From Sepiola atlantica (Eukaryota; Mollusca; Cephalopoda; Sepiida; Sepiolidae): a stretch of DNA of 64,000 nucleotides. Numbering within the stretch: the first letter of the stretch is position 1; every line of letters starts with the position of its first letter. This document shows, in pieces, positions 1-10,661 of the stretch. The stretch lies in NCBI GenBank assembly GCA_963556195.1, contig OY744517.1, positions 80,328,714 through 80,392,713 of the forward strand, read 5' to 3'. The notes under the pieces are model-generated. The model was given only the letters and a program-made list of their open reading frames with translations. It searched no databases and was not told the DNA's origin. Made by a program: the position numbers and the translations under genes.

Positions 1-18
1 CCTTTATTTAATCCATGA

Positions 19-110
19 AGTAGATTGTTCTTGTTCTGTCAGCCATGACCGGATAGAAGTCTCAAGTAGATTGTTCTCGTTCTGTCAGCCATGACCTGGT
101 AGAAGTGTTA
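19..110 (+). repeat. Two direct copies of a 46-bp unit
   Basis: A 46-bp unit beginning agtagattgttc occurs at 19 and again at 65, with a few substitutions between copies (for example ttgttctg against cgttctg). It is probably the edge of a repeat that starts left of the window. No coding potential is seen. Confidence 0.75.
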
Positions 111-127
111 ATTATTTTATGTTATTC

Positions 128-232
128 TTAGTTATTATCGCCTGTAGTAAGGATCGAACCTTTAACCTTGAGAAGACTGCTACTGAAAACTGATTTTTAA
201 GCTACGCTTTTAACCGTTATGCCGTGGGTCCA
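128..232 (-). mobile_element. tRNA-derived SINE head
   Basis: Read on the minus strand, an A-box-like ggcataacggtta (from about 223 down to 211) is followed about 50 nt later by a perfect B-box core, ggttcgatcc (160-151). These are the two internal RNA polymerase III promoter boxes of a tRNA. The two ends do not pair as an acceptor stem, and the A-to-B spacing holds filler, so this is a tRNA-derived SINE head or tRNA pseudogene rather than a working tRNA gene. Confidence 0.6.
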
Positions 233-1083
233 TATATAGATAGGAATAGTACTCAGAATAATCCAAATTAAAGACACCTTGTTTATGTCTTTTTATTTTT
301 TAATCAATTTCTTAAGTATTTAAAATAATTTCCTTTTATGATATAAACTAGCGGGATCCGGGTCTCGATGTTGCGTGAAAAAAAAAAAAATGAGGAAACC
401 AAGAAACTCCTGCTCCCATCTCTGAACCCCATATTACTATTTTATTCAGTTTTTTTTTTTTACTTTCTACAAGTATAAATTTTCAAGTTATAAATAAAAG
501 AAAGTAAAACTTGTATTTGTTGTTTATGGGTGCCTGGCACAAATGCAACTGAAAACATCGAGTGTGTGGTTTCGTCTACATCCTACCCCCACTGATTATT
601 TTAAAATAAAATTATATGAAACCAAAGAATATACTTTTCCTTTTTTTAATATAATAACATGTTACACAATGAAATTAATCTATTCACAAGCCTTAGATTT
701 TTTCCATCTATCCTAACTATATTAACATCAAAACACGCTAGGCTTATTTAATTCTAATGATATATGAACATGTTGAAATACCGTATATATAGGCATCTCC
801 AACTCACTCAAACAAATCTCGATTTTGCTCATCTGCATATTTATTTATTTTAAAGTTTTTAATAAATTCTGTGATGTACCTTTCTACTTTGTATTGTCAA
901 ATTGTCTTCTACATACACAATCGTTTTATCGATAGTGCTATTATTATAATTTTATAAATAAAATAAGATAAAGACATTTTATTAAAAAAATGATAGCGTT
1001 TAAAAACTTATTTAGAATTTCATTTTCAAGGGAGATAATTTACTTCCAGCTTTAGTAAAGTGTCAAGTACTGCTGAGATGTCG
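233..1083. other. AT-rich spacer, no gene
   Basis: No supported gene. Around 665-880 lie modules that recur elsewhere in the window: ctaactatattaacatc with gcttatttaatt (compare 1725-1790), tgaaataccgtatatatag (compare 11004-11022) and tgcatatttatttatttt (compare 2048-2075). They look like diverged pieces of one composite repeat. Confidence 0.5.
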
Positions 1084-1124
1084 AGAACAGATACTACACT
1101 TTGATCTTAGCCAAAAGGCCAAGG
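1084..1124 (-). mobile_element. U2 snRNA 5'-end fragment (retroposed)
   Basis: On the minus strand this reads as the start of U2 snRNA from about nucleotide 8: ggccttttggctaagatc, then a one-base insertion, then agtgtagtatctgttct. It covers stem-loop I and the branch-site recognition region (gtagta). The rest of U2, including the Sm site, is absent and the sequence downstream is unrelated, so it cannot be a working U2 gene. It is best seen as the 5' head of a U2-derived retroposon with a body unlike the other copies here. Confidence 0.75.
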
Positions 1125-1204
1125 AACCATAAAAATATTTTTTTGTGACTCGGCATTTTTAAAATTAAAGAACAATCAAACAAATTGATTAAATTGGAAT
1201 ATTT

Positions 1205-1515
1205 TTTAATGGGCGGTGTAGTGTAGTATCGGTTCTGTTATCATAAGATTGTCCTCCCAGGAATTACCTCCTCCATTTTTTAGGGTGCGTAGGAGGGGGT
1301 AAGCCTCCCAGAATAAAAAAAAAACCCAAGACTCGATTTAGTCAGAATATATTTTAAGGGGGGTAGTGTAGTATCGGTTCTGTTCTCATAAGACCGTCCA
1401 CGCAAGAATGACTTCCTCCTTTTCGGGTGGAGGAAAGTAGTGTTTGTTCATCATGATATTATCCTCTGTCAGGGGAGGGGGGTCAGTGTAGTATATGTTC
1501 CTCACCATAATACTA
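1205..1515 (+). repeat. U2-like/GGAGG repeat units
   Basis: Several diverged units each start with a U2-like gtgtagtatcggttctgtt, continue through tatcataaga and a cctccyag stretch, and end in a G-rich run (gggggtagtg) that leads into the next unit. The same unit type recurs at 1800-2045, 14925-15145 and, as an expanded array, 61490-62080. No coding potential. Confidence 0.6.
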
Positions 1516-1799
1516 GCTAAGGAAGATCGATAACTCAAGTTTATAATAAACATGTCTTTTTTAACTAGAAAATTATGAAAGTTATCATTCTTCCTTAGTC
1601 AGCATATTCATCTTTGTTTATAAAGATAGCGACTATATTTTTCAAGCCAATTTTCATTTAGGCGTTTCACGTGGACAATGAAACTTGCCAGGTTTTTCAT
1701 GTTATCTAAATAAATAAATGCAAAAGTTTAGTCCACCTATTCTAACTATATTGACATTAAAACGGTTTATGCTTATTTAATTCTCTGTAGTATATTTTC
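1516..1799. other. Spacer with recurring modules
   Basis: No gene seen. The stretch taaataaataaatgcaaaag (1707-1726) recurs at 60253-60272, also downstream of a U2-related repeat, so it may belong to the same composite repeat. Confidence 0.4.
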
Positions 1800-2045
1800 A
1801 TTCGTAATGATACATTCCTCCCAGGCATTACCTCCTCTTCGGGGGGAAGGCCGTACAGTATTCATTCGTTTCTCACGATACCATTTCCTCAAGATTACCA
1901 GTTTTGTGTGTGTGTGTGTGGGGGAGTTAGTGTACTATCTATTCTGTTGTCATGATATCATCCTCCCAGGCATTAACCCCTCCTTTGGGGGGGGGGGGGT
2001 CAGTGTATGTAGTTCGTTCATCATGATATCATCCTCTCAGCCTCT
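1800..2045 (+). repeat. U2-like/GGAGG repeat units
   Basis: Diverged units of the family described at 1205-1515, with cctcccaggcattacctcct, G runs and catgatatcatcctc. A short (GT)n and a 13-nt G run lie inside. Confidence 0.55.
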
Positions 2046-2140
2046 CATTTGCATATTTATTTATTTTTAAGTTTCTAATGAATTAATATTTTCTAATCTG
2101 TTAATAATTAAATACATGCATTTATTATTTTTAATAAATT

Positions 2141-2378
2141 TGTTGCTGTTGTTGTTGTTGTTGTTGCTGTTGCTGTTCCCACGAGAACAGAGTTAGGCAC
2201 AATGTCAATATTTAACGTGGGGAGAATCCAGCTCCCCCAAAATGAGCACTCTGAATTGGAACAAATATTTCAATTGCCTCGGTCTAGAAGGATTTCTCCT
2301 TCACTGACAGAGAACATAAAAACTAATTGCAGATTCAGTTCAGATACTACATTTTGCTCCTAGCCAAAAGGCCAAGGA
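2141..2378 (-). mobile_element. U2-headed SINE, family I
   Basis: On the minus strand the element starts at about 2378 with the U2 snRNA head (ggccttttggctaggagc, then atgtagtatctg). A body follows with gtcagtgaaggagaaatcc and ttctagaccgaggcaatt, and it ends near 2141 in a short (AAC)n tract (seen as GTT on the plus strand). The body matches the plus-strand copy at 59880-60075. A U2-derived head, a unique body and a simple-sequence tail fit a SINE mobilised by a LINE. No reading frame is present. Confidence 0.7.
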
Positions 2379-2384
2379 GTTAAC

Positions 2385-2391
2385 ATGATGA

Positions 2392-2422
<31 letters not shown>

Positions 2423-2440
2423 GGCGATGATGATGATGAT
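2385..2440 (+). repeat. (ATG)n microsatellite
   Basis: Trinucleotide run of ATG with two GGCG interruptions, directly beside the 5' end of the U2-headed SINE. Confidence 0.9.
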
Positions 2441-2971
2441 AAATGAAACATTTGTCATAGAAAAGAAATAAACCTCCTCTAATCTTTCTAAATTACAAAA
2501 AAAAAGTATTTTTCTTTAATATTCTTTACATATTTTTCTTTCTTTTCTAATAAAGGTTAAAAGTACAACGAACCCATTTTGAATTACTCAGTAATATAAA
2601 ATTGGAGTATTTGACCAATCGACGTTCCACCCTTATGTTTATTCATTTAATTATATAACCAGTTTTAATGGAGAATTCATTTTAATTTTTATTCTGAAAC
2701 AAAATAAAATTTATCGACGTTGAATATCTTAAAGACCATATCAATTAATCTTTTTGTTGTTTTTTCCTAAAAAGCAAAATTTGACGATGTTCATGCACAG
2801 TATATTTCCCCCATATTGGAATATATCAAATAACACTACGAAAATCATCAATTTTCTCTAAATTACCAAAATGTCAAATGAAAATTACTTTTTTGGTTTC
2901 TGTAAAGAAGACTACAACGTCAGTAATTGGCGCCCAGAGGTCGGGTAGTTTTTGCTAGTATATATATTTTT

Positions 2972-2972
<1 letters not shown>
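2441..2972. other. AT-rich spacer, no gene
   Basis: Nothing recognisable beyond AT-rich single-copy-looking sequence. Confidence 0.5.

Positions 2973-3064
<92 letters not shown>
2973..3064 (+). repeat. (CT)n(TA)n microsatellite
   Basis: About 30 nt of CT repeat runs directly into about 62 nt of TA repeat. The short open frames here are simple-repeat translations. Confidence 0.95.
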
Positions 3065-3069
<5 letters not shown>

Positions 3070-3478
3070 CAACATTTTAAGGAGTTTGTTTTTAAACGAG
3101 TTGTTTTTAGATATTGCCTGAACAGGTGAATTTTACTGGCATGGATTTCTTTTTCTTTTTAATGTTGAAATGAGATTGTGCATGTTTTTCTTTCCCCATA
3201 GTGTTTTACCATAAATAAATGAAGTGAGATTCCAAGATTTTAGTTTAAATTGGTTTCAGAGTGTTTATTATTCCAAAATAAAGAGGCTTCATTTTTTTTA
3301 GGAAAACCGAGTATAATTACCCCCACCAAGAAGTTGAGGTATTGTTGTTACTCACTCATGTTTGTTAGTTTCTTTATTTTTTATAGGATTACATAAATAC
3401 TACTTACTATCAACTTTCACACAATTTGGTGAAAAGCTGTCATAGAAGAACCAATTACAGTTTGATGTTAATGCAGGA
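3065..3478. other. AT-rich spacer, no gene
   Basis: No gene or recognisable element seen. Confidence 0.5.

Positions 3479-3860
<382 letters not shown>

Positions 3861-3913
<53 letters not shown>
3861..3913 (+). repeat. (TA)n microsatellite
   Basis: About 53 nt of TA repeat separating the mariner remnant from a foldback element. Confidence 0.95.
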
Positions 3914-3917
<4 letters not shown>

Positions 3918-4166
3918 CAGATTTTATTAAAGTTCAAAAACAAGGAGTTATACTGCGTCTTTAACTCATGGATAACTTTTTCGTTTTTTGAATTGTTTTT
4001 TAATCGATATCTTTGACATTTTTCTTGAAATTGTTTTAAACTTTCTGACTTGGATAAACTGTATAAGTTTAACAAAACGGTAATGGTCCTCTGAGGAGAA
4101 GATTTTCTTTGAAAACTCATGAGTTAAGGACGCAGTACCACTCCTTGTTTTTGAACTGATTAATTT
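3914..4166. mobile_element. Foldback element, ~55-bp arms
   Basis: The left arm (3914-3969) and right arm (about 4117-4166) are inverted copies. Left reads ttcaaaaacaaggagttata and ctgcgtctttaactcatg; right reads catgagttaaggacgcag and tccttgtttttgaact. The loop is about 145 nt. A minus-strand open frame in the loop has no recognisable similarity. (TA)n borders the left side. Confidence 0.7.
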
Positions 4167-4288
4167 CTCGTTTTATTATGTCATTCAATCCATTAATATT
4201 ATTGCTCTATACACTATATTGAGCTTTGTTTTTATCTTTATAGAACTAATAAGTTAAAGATATTATTACTATCTTTAAAGTATAATCT

Positions 4289-4290
<2 letters not shown>

Positions 4291-4358
<68 letters not shown>
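4291..4358 (+). repeat. (CT)n(AT)n microsatellite
   Basis: CT repeat running into AT repeat, adjoining the next foldback element. Confidence 0.95.
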
Positions 4359-4360
<2 letters not shown>

Positions 4361-4541
4361 GAAATGAAAACGGAAAAACCAAGAGATATTTTTTATATAT
4401 TCATCAACGTTTCGTCTTCATTTCGATGTACTTGCATGACATTTTTCTTAAAATTATCATCCTGGGGAAGTCTTACAATAAAGACGAAACGTTGATGAAT
4501 ATATAAAAAACTATCTCTTGGTTTTTCTTTTTCATTTTCCA
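4359..4541. mobile_element. Foldback element, ~60-bp arms
   Basis: Arms 4359-4418 and 4481-4541 are near-perfect inverted copies. The right arm contains gacgaaacgttgatgaat and the left arm its complement. The loop is about 62 nt. (TA)n arrays lie on both sides (4320-4358 and 4575-4657). Confidence 0.8.
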
Positions 4542-4569
4542 TTACATCGGATTACTCTCATCCTACCTT

Positions 4570-4574
<5 letters not shown>

Positions 4575-4657
<83 letters not shown>
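4575..4657 (+). repeat. (TA)n microsatellite
   Basis: About 83 nt of uninterrupted TA repeat. Confidence 0.95.
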
Positions 4658-4660
<3 letters not shown>

Positions 4661-5343
4661 GAAAGTGGGTATAAACCTGGTATTCTTGTTTTATCTATTT
4701 ATACTGACATTTATTAAAAAAAGAAAAAAAAACCTGAATAGTTAATTTTAGGTCAAATAACATTGAGTTTTAAGAGAAAAGAGGACTTTAAAAAAACTTA
4801 AATAATTCATAAATTCTAAAGAAAATACATCTCAAAAATAAATTCTATTTTAAATATGAGGGGGTGATAGTGTATATAGAAAAATGTAGGTCATTACCCC
4901 CCCCCCCTCCTACGCCAGAAAGTAACTTAAGCAAAATGTAACTTTCTTAATTCTTCTCATATTCTCACCATCTGGCTTCTGATTGTGACAGTTAAAAAGA
5001 AAAAAAAATGGCTTTTACATTACGTGTCACGTGTCACGATAAAACACCGATTTCTAGTTAGCCACAACCAGTTATGGGGTAAACTTCTTTTTGTCAGCCA
5101 ACCTTGTAACTCCTTCCACCCCCCCCCCCCCCCCCCTATTAAGCCCTTGAAGGGCTTACTTTTCGGCTAGCCTGTTTGGAGTCCAAGGGATTGAACTCTG
5201 ATGGTGGGGTCTCTTTCAGGCTTAGTTTGTCTTGAAGGGATTCTACCTTTCTCTTCTTTTTTATTATTATGCCTTCTACAAATCCACACAAAAAACACCT
5301 TACTATTTCCTATAGTAACATCAGGGGGTCTCAGGTCAAACTT
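4658..5343. other. Spacer with C runs, no gene
   Basis: No gene seen. There are two poly-C tracts (about 4900-4907 and 5119-5136). Short open frames here have no recognisable domains. Confidence 0.5.
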
Positions 5344-5346
5344 TCC

Positions 5347-5431
<85 letters not shown>

Positions 5432-5446
5432 ATCTCTCTCTCTCTT
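5344..5446 (+). repeat. (ATCT)n microsatellite
   Basis: About 85 nt of tetranucleotide repeat, then CT and TA runs. Confidence 0.95.
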
Positions 5447-5502
5447 TCTATATATTTATATATATTTATACATATAAAATTTCAAAGTTATATATATATA
5501 TA

Positions 5503-5610
5503 CTCGGAGCCTGGGGTTTCGAATTGCGTGAATAGTTATATCTCTATGCTGACGAGCCTCGATTAAAAAGGACGAAACGTATACGTACATAGATAATAAA
5601 CAAAACAAAT
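5503..5610 (+). mobile_element. tRNA-derived SINE, 5'-truncated copy
   Basis: This copy begins at actcggagcctggggtttcg and keeps the B-box-like region (tttcgaattgc) plus the tail gacgaaacgtatacgtacat and agataataaacaaaac. The same arrangement occurs in the fuller copy at 5788-5930, so this one lacks the 5' part including the A box. Confidence 0.65.
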
Positions 5611-5787
5611 ATTTATTATTTGTAGCCCCTAGAAAACTCTCTAGATGGGCACTGTAAGTGTCGTATTAACACAGCATGACGTCGTTAGCTATAAATGCAT
5701 CGTTCCTTTCATTAAATTGAACACTCTCTTGACGTCAAAGCCGCCGAATAAGTGTTAAAATTATCACTGTTTATTTAACTATTTAGT

Positions 5788-5930
5788 GGTGGCCGTGTGG
5801 TTCTTGATGTCAGGATTTGAGTTGTAAAATACTCGGAGCCCGGGATTTCGAATCGCATGACCAGTAGTGAACAGTTATATCGATTAAAAAAGATGAAACG
5901 TATACGTACATAGATAATAAACAAAACATC
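5788..5930 (+). mobile_element. tRNA-derived SINE
   Basis: An A-box-like tggccgtgtggtt is followed after about 50 nt by a B-box-like ggatttcgaatcgc, then a tail with gatgaaacgtatacgtacat and agataataaacaaaac. The head has the polymerase III promoter layout of a tRNA, and the tail is shared with the truncated copy at 5503-5610. Confidence 0.7.
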
Positions 5931-6024
5931 CAACACAGTTTGTTGTTGTAGATCGCTTTCGCTGTTCTTTGTAAAAATACCTGCCGACTCGGTATTTACA
6001 ATGTTAAATTCCTCCTTAATTACT

Positions 6025-6190
6025 AGCTAATTGGCGGTGACCAACGGGGGAACACTTTTGACTACGAATCAGTGGCGATTTGTGATCGGAGTTCGCGCCT
6101 GCCTACCGTCGGAAATTAACTTCCTGCACTGAAGATTGCGTTAGCATGAAACATCGATGTCTGTAGGTAATAAATAATTAATATTTATCT
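6025..6190 (+). mobile_element. tRNA-derived SINE, second family
   Basis: A tRNA-like head with ggagttcgcgcctgc as the B box is followed by ttcctgcactgaagattgcg and catgaaacatcgatgtctgt. An inverted relative lies at 15893-16056 (B box gggttcgcgcctcc, cctgcactgatgagagc, gaaacgctagcgtctgtagg). Confidence 0.65.
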
Positions 6191-6194
6191 ATAA

Positions 6195-6374
6195 GACTTT
6201 CTTTTTTTTTCTTTTAGTTCTCATCTTGTTTTTTTTTGGTGTTATCAGTTCGATGTTGGTGAACGAATGAGTCTTTTTTTTTTTTTTTTTTGGACGGCAC
6301 ATGGCAGTGCAAATTGTACGAACTGATAACACCAAAAAAGCAAGATGAGGACTAAAAGAAAAAAAAAGAAAGGT
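6195..6374. mobile_element. Foldback element, ~55-bp arms
   Basis: Arms 6195-6252 and 6319-6374 are inverted copies: ggtgttatcagttcg on the left, cgaactgataacacc on the right, each followed outward by a T- or A-rich stretch. The loop is about 66 nt and holds an 18-nt T run. Confidence 0.75.
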
Positions 6375-7148
6375 ATTTTTATATATCTTTATTTGAAATT
6401 CAGTAATTCTGATGATGAAGTATATCTTCGAAAATTAAATTGAAAAAAAAAAAGTTAATAAAACTAAAATGCATTGTATGGCGTTTTAATGGCTTATTAT
6501 TATTTTTAATAATTAATATTTCCATATAAACAATGCTTTCTAACCAAGGACAACACCTCTTATTAGTATCATTTAAGTTAAAAAATAACAATTAATTTTA
6601 GTAATTTTCAAACAAATATTCTGTGTAAATTTAAGTAAAGCATGGCCTTGCAGCTTTTCACTAGATTTCATTACATTGATTTATACAGTTCGGTCGTTTA
6701 TCACAATGGCAGTGACATTAAAACCAGGGTTGCGGAGTCGGAAGGTATAACGTCCTAGGATTCCAAAAATTCCAATTCCAACTTTTAAAGTCTGTCAATA
6801 TCAGACTGCCTTTTCATTCTTTGGAGAGATAGCATTTTTTTTTTGTCATTCAACTGATAATATTCTAACAATTTCCGTCGATTTGTTTTAATCATTTTAT
6901 GTCAGTTTTATCTTATTTTCTTCGTCTTTTCAGCCGCTTTATTTTCTTTTCTCTCACAATTTCTAGGCTCGTTAGCAACAGAATTGCATCCATAAAATGA
7001 TCCAACTACCAGGAAGAATCTTTTGTTGTTTTTGTACTAGAACTAGCGGTATCTAATACTGATAATTAAGTTAAGACGGTCAACAATAAAACAAAGTAAA
7101 AAAAAATCTGAGTCTGACTCCGACTCCTAACATTCTTACTATTATGAC
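6375..7148. other. AT-rich spacer, no gene
   Basis: No gene or known element seen. Short frames such as the minus-strand one at 6400-6591 show no domain. Confidence 0.45.
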
Positions 7149-7475
7149 ATGTGTTCTTCAGAATTGTGTGATCTATTCCCTGCTTCTTTTGTTCCACCTC
7201 GTTTGACTCGTTGGTCTAGTGGTCTCTATCAATTCGCTGTTTTAATACCTCATTGTAATACAGCTTCCTATTCCAGTAGATTCTTTCCAAGAACCGCAGG
7301 CTTGTGGAACTCTCTTCCTGCTGATTGTTTTCCTCCTACCTATAGCCTTGATTTTTTCAAGACTAACGCCAATAGGCATCTCCTGTCTTTGTGATAATCA
7401 TCTTTTGTTCTTATTAGCTCCTTACATCAAGTGGCTTCATGCCTTGTCTGAAGCGATTTCCATAAAAAAAAATAT
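7149..7475 (+). pseudogene. LINE 3' end (reverse transcriptase C terminus)
   Basis: A plus-strand frame ending at 7394 encodes the last roughly 80 residues of a non-LTR retrotransposon protein. The signature is RFFPRTAGLWNSLPADCF followed by DFFKTNANRHLL, matching the RLWNSLP...F+ region common near the C terminus of several invertebrate non-LTR retrotransposon clades. It is followed by an 80-nt 3' untranslated region ending in an A-rich run (7465-7475). The reverse transcriptase core is missing, as expected of a 5'-truncated LINE insertion. Confidence 0.7.
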
Positions 7476-9350
7476 TTTAACATTTTGGGTAAAAAGAGTA
7501 TTTTCAGTCAATTTCTGAGGGTTGCAATTCTTAGTTTTCTCAATTTTTTGTAGGCAAGTCCAGAATATGGGTCCGACTAGTTTATTAATAAAAATACAAC
7601 GCTTCTTTTTTATCTTTAATTTTTAGTTCTGCATATTTCATATCGTTGCTTAACTTTGGTGATCTGATGAAAACTGGTGTTTCAACTTGATTTTACCATT
7701 AGCTTATAATGGTGATTAAAAATATAACAGATTGGTTTGTTTACAAATAGTAGTCTCTAAATAACCCCCACCCATGCCATGCCACCCCACCATTTATGCT
7801 GCCCTTATTGTAAATGGCCTCTTTCATCTGTAATTATATTGTATTAAATCTGAAGATGAACCTAAGTATTGTTATTTAAAGTTCAGCGATGATTAGATGA
7901 AGGTGTCTAAAAATAGTGTTAAAAACGGTATTTTCCACATACGGTTAAATTAAGCAGAGGAATGGAAAATTCCATTAGAAGCTAAAAATTAAATTTAGGG
8001 ATACACGACAAGATGTGACGTCACAGACAGGAAGTCTGAAATGAGATATAGCGAAGAAGAGATAAAGATCTTCCTCTTTAGCTTATGAGCTGACTGCGAT
8101 CGGACGCTTTCTTTCTTCGAAGCCCTGTCTTCGTAGCCCTGTCTTCGTTCACTCTCTCTGAAGAATAAGTTGAGGGGAAGCTCATGTAATGGGTAAAAGA
8201 ATAAAACATAAAAAAGCGTTATTTTTCTTTTTCACATGATTGCAGCTATAAAAAAGAGAGAGGAAGACATCACCGATACGGCCACCTTTACAACAACTAG
8301 ACGTCACTATCCAATGATCAAACTACTTAGATGTCAGAGAGGCGAACAGCTGTTTCTGTCAAAGAAAATGGCAGGCAATCTGTGGGAATCGAAGAAATAT
8401 CCAATGCTATGCTACAAACGCATCTGATGATGTGTAGCATAGTCCCCTTCTTTGCTAGTACCCAAGTCGAAAGGTAATGTTGCAGCAGAAATGAAAAAAT
8501 CGAAAACAAGGGGCTTCTTTATATATAGAACAACATGTAAAATAATGACTTTGTGCTTCCAACCTGTCAAGCCTACACATGTTATTTCCTTATCGCCATG
8601 AGATTTGTAGGGATATCTGTACATATGTAACATAGTCTCTATGTTCTTTACTTGGTCCCCAAATTGCAAGATGTTGCAGCAGAAATAAAAAACAACAAAG
8701 GTTTTGTATATAGCTAAAAATTTATTGCGTGTAGAATGTCGACATTTCTTTTTAGCACGCTTTGCTTATAGTTACAATCAACTCCCCAAGCTGGGGAGCA
8801 AAAGGCGGAAATATCCTCCCACTTGGATCATCAAGTCTATTCCCCTGTTTTTTCCCGATTCTCTGTCGATCAGTGATGTATGTCTGCAATTGATTTTGAT
8901 ACATTTCTGAATCAGCATACTGCAAACTGAAAACAAAACAAATGATTACAATTCAAATTTTATCCTCAACTTTGCAATAATCAAAACAATCGCAGTCGCA
9001 TTCTAAACGCAACGTCTACTCACACCCCTGACCCATACCACGTTACAATCTATCATTTCTATTCACTATTCTGCTTTTTACGATCACAAGCAAATGAAAG
9101 AAAACAGGTGGTTACCTGGTTAGATTAAATAAATAAATAAATAAATAAAAATAGCAAAAGTGTTTATTTTCCCAGTTTATAATAGACTTTTGGTCATCTC
9201 TCCTTAATTGGTATCAAAATGGTATTCTATCGACAGTCTCAAATGAGAATGGTAATTTTGCAACTGTAAAAGAATAGAATGCTATTAAACAGAGAACTGT
9301 ATTCTTAGGCAATCACTGCTAAGAGACTCGTGCAACTCTATAAGATTATT
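7476..9350. other. Spacer with a diverged tandem duplication
   Basis: No gene supported. Around 8435-8530 and 8625-8725 two diverged copies share tgttgcagcagaaat and flanking text about 190-200 nt apart, which indicates an old tandem duplication. A short (AAAT)n lies at 9127-9150. Overlapping short frames on both strands have no recognisable domain. Confidence 0.45.
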
Positions 9351-9358
9351 ATCTAAAT

Positions 9359-10206
9359 CAGGGGCAGTCAACCTCCGGCCCGAGGGTCACATCCGGCCCG
9401 CGAAGGCTTAGCATCCGGCCCGCCACCCTGCTATGCTTTATTATTGCAATCCAGCCCACAGACCTTCCAGTAAAACTCATATCATTTGGTGACATAGATG
9501 TAAAAATAGGTTTCAATTAAGATTTACAGTCGGATAAAAATGTATGAATATCAGCGAGCGATGATGCATGTATATTTCATTTTTCTTTAACTATTAATTT
9601 CAAATCCTTGGCCCGAGATAAAAATAGAAAAAGAGAAAGAGAGGCAAAGAGGAAACGAGAGACGAGGAAAGGGCATGAAACATAGAACTTATGTGAGGTG
9701 TGTCAAAACGAATGCTGGATCAACTTGCTACTTCCCCCGTTTCTTTTTTTATGATTCCAAAATGGCTCTTCGTCGACGTCTTTTATAACATCACATACAG
9801 AAGTCTCCTGAGAAAAATATCAGATTTGTAGAGTGTTCAATGCAATTTTTCTACAATTTATTCATATAAACAAAATATAGTAATTCTGAGATTTCGTTTT
9901 TCACTCCGGCCTGCGATCTCCTTCTGATCTGGCCCTCACTCTGAAAAGGTTGCTCGCCCCTGCTCTAAACTATTTATGTAGCCATTATATTATTATTTAA
10001 TTCTTGATAGATTAGTATATTATGAATCTAAAAAGATATTTTTTCATTTCAGCATACGGCATATCAATATAAATATTTTGGTAAGACCAAGAGACCACAA
10101 AAAAGATATACTATAACATAGTTAACTGGTCAATTGGGGAGAGGAAAATGAATCTCCTTCCAAAAGTCTCATCTGGCCCTCACTCTGAAAAGGTTGCCCA
10201 CCTCTG
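9359..10206. mobile_element. hAT non-autonomous element with 8-bp TSD
   Basis: The left end begins caggggcagtcaacctccgg. The right end is the inverted form, aaaaggttgcccacctctg, giving a shared terminal pattern CAGRGGYRGNCAACCT. The element is flanked by a perfect 8-bp duplication, atctaaat, at 9351-9358 and 10207-10214; eight bases with an nTCTAnAn-like form is typical of hAT transposons. No transposase frame is present in 848 bp, so it is non-autonomous. A second right-end copy lies inside at about 9924-9962. Confidence 0.8.
9924..9962. repeat. Internal duplicate of the hAT right end
   Basis: ctggccctcactctgaaaag followed by gttgctcgcccctg repeats the element's real right end at 10168-10206, about 244 nt upstream of it. 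It is followed by ctctaaac, which resembles the flanking target duplication. It may come from nesting of a second element or duplication of the end. Confidence 0.7.
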
Positions 10207-10214
10207 ATCTAAAT

Positions 10215-10659
10215 GTAATCAACTCATTCTTGAATAGTTCGTCTTAGTGGCTTTATCTGGACTCCACATGTAAACTGTTTTGCTGTTCGCCATCTTGTCT
10301 TCTTTATTAGCTTGAATCCTTTTTAAGGGAATGAATTGATGACAATGGACAATTTTCTAAGTATTAATTTATTAACTTGATTCCACAACCACAAACATGC
10401 CGGTTGGTTTTGTGATCATTTTCTTAAACTTTACACTGATCATTTTCTTTTCATAGTGGCCATGTGGAATAGCTTCCTACAATGGCCGCATTTTGCTTGA
10501 TGCCCCCCTCCTCCAACTACCTTAATTGACTATTTTAAAATTTCACCTTTCTAATTTAACAATGTGATTTTCTTCAGTCAATCGAAAGTTTGTTTCTATT
10601 TATCACTCTTACATTACCATCAAAACGGGTTACTGTTATTTAAATCAATAATACAACAT
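10215..10659. other. Spacer, no gene
   Basis: Nothing recognisable except a diverged module near 10600-10650 (ttaccatcaaaacggg, ttatttaaatc) resembling those at 665-760 and 1725-1790. Confidence 0.4.
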
Positions 10660-10661
10660 TT

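Noticed and set aside
138..231. Functional tRNA gene
   Set aside because: The B box is strong, but the ends do not pair as an acceptor stem and no clear anticodon arm is seen.
1084..1124. Functional U2 snRNA gene
   Set aside because: Only about the first 40 nt are present; the Sm site and 3' stem-loops are missing. The same holds for the heads at 2340, 22536 and 59890.
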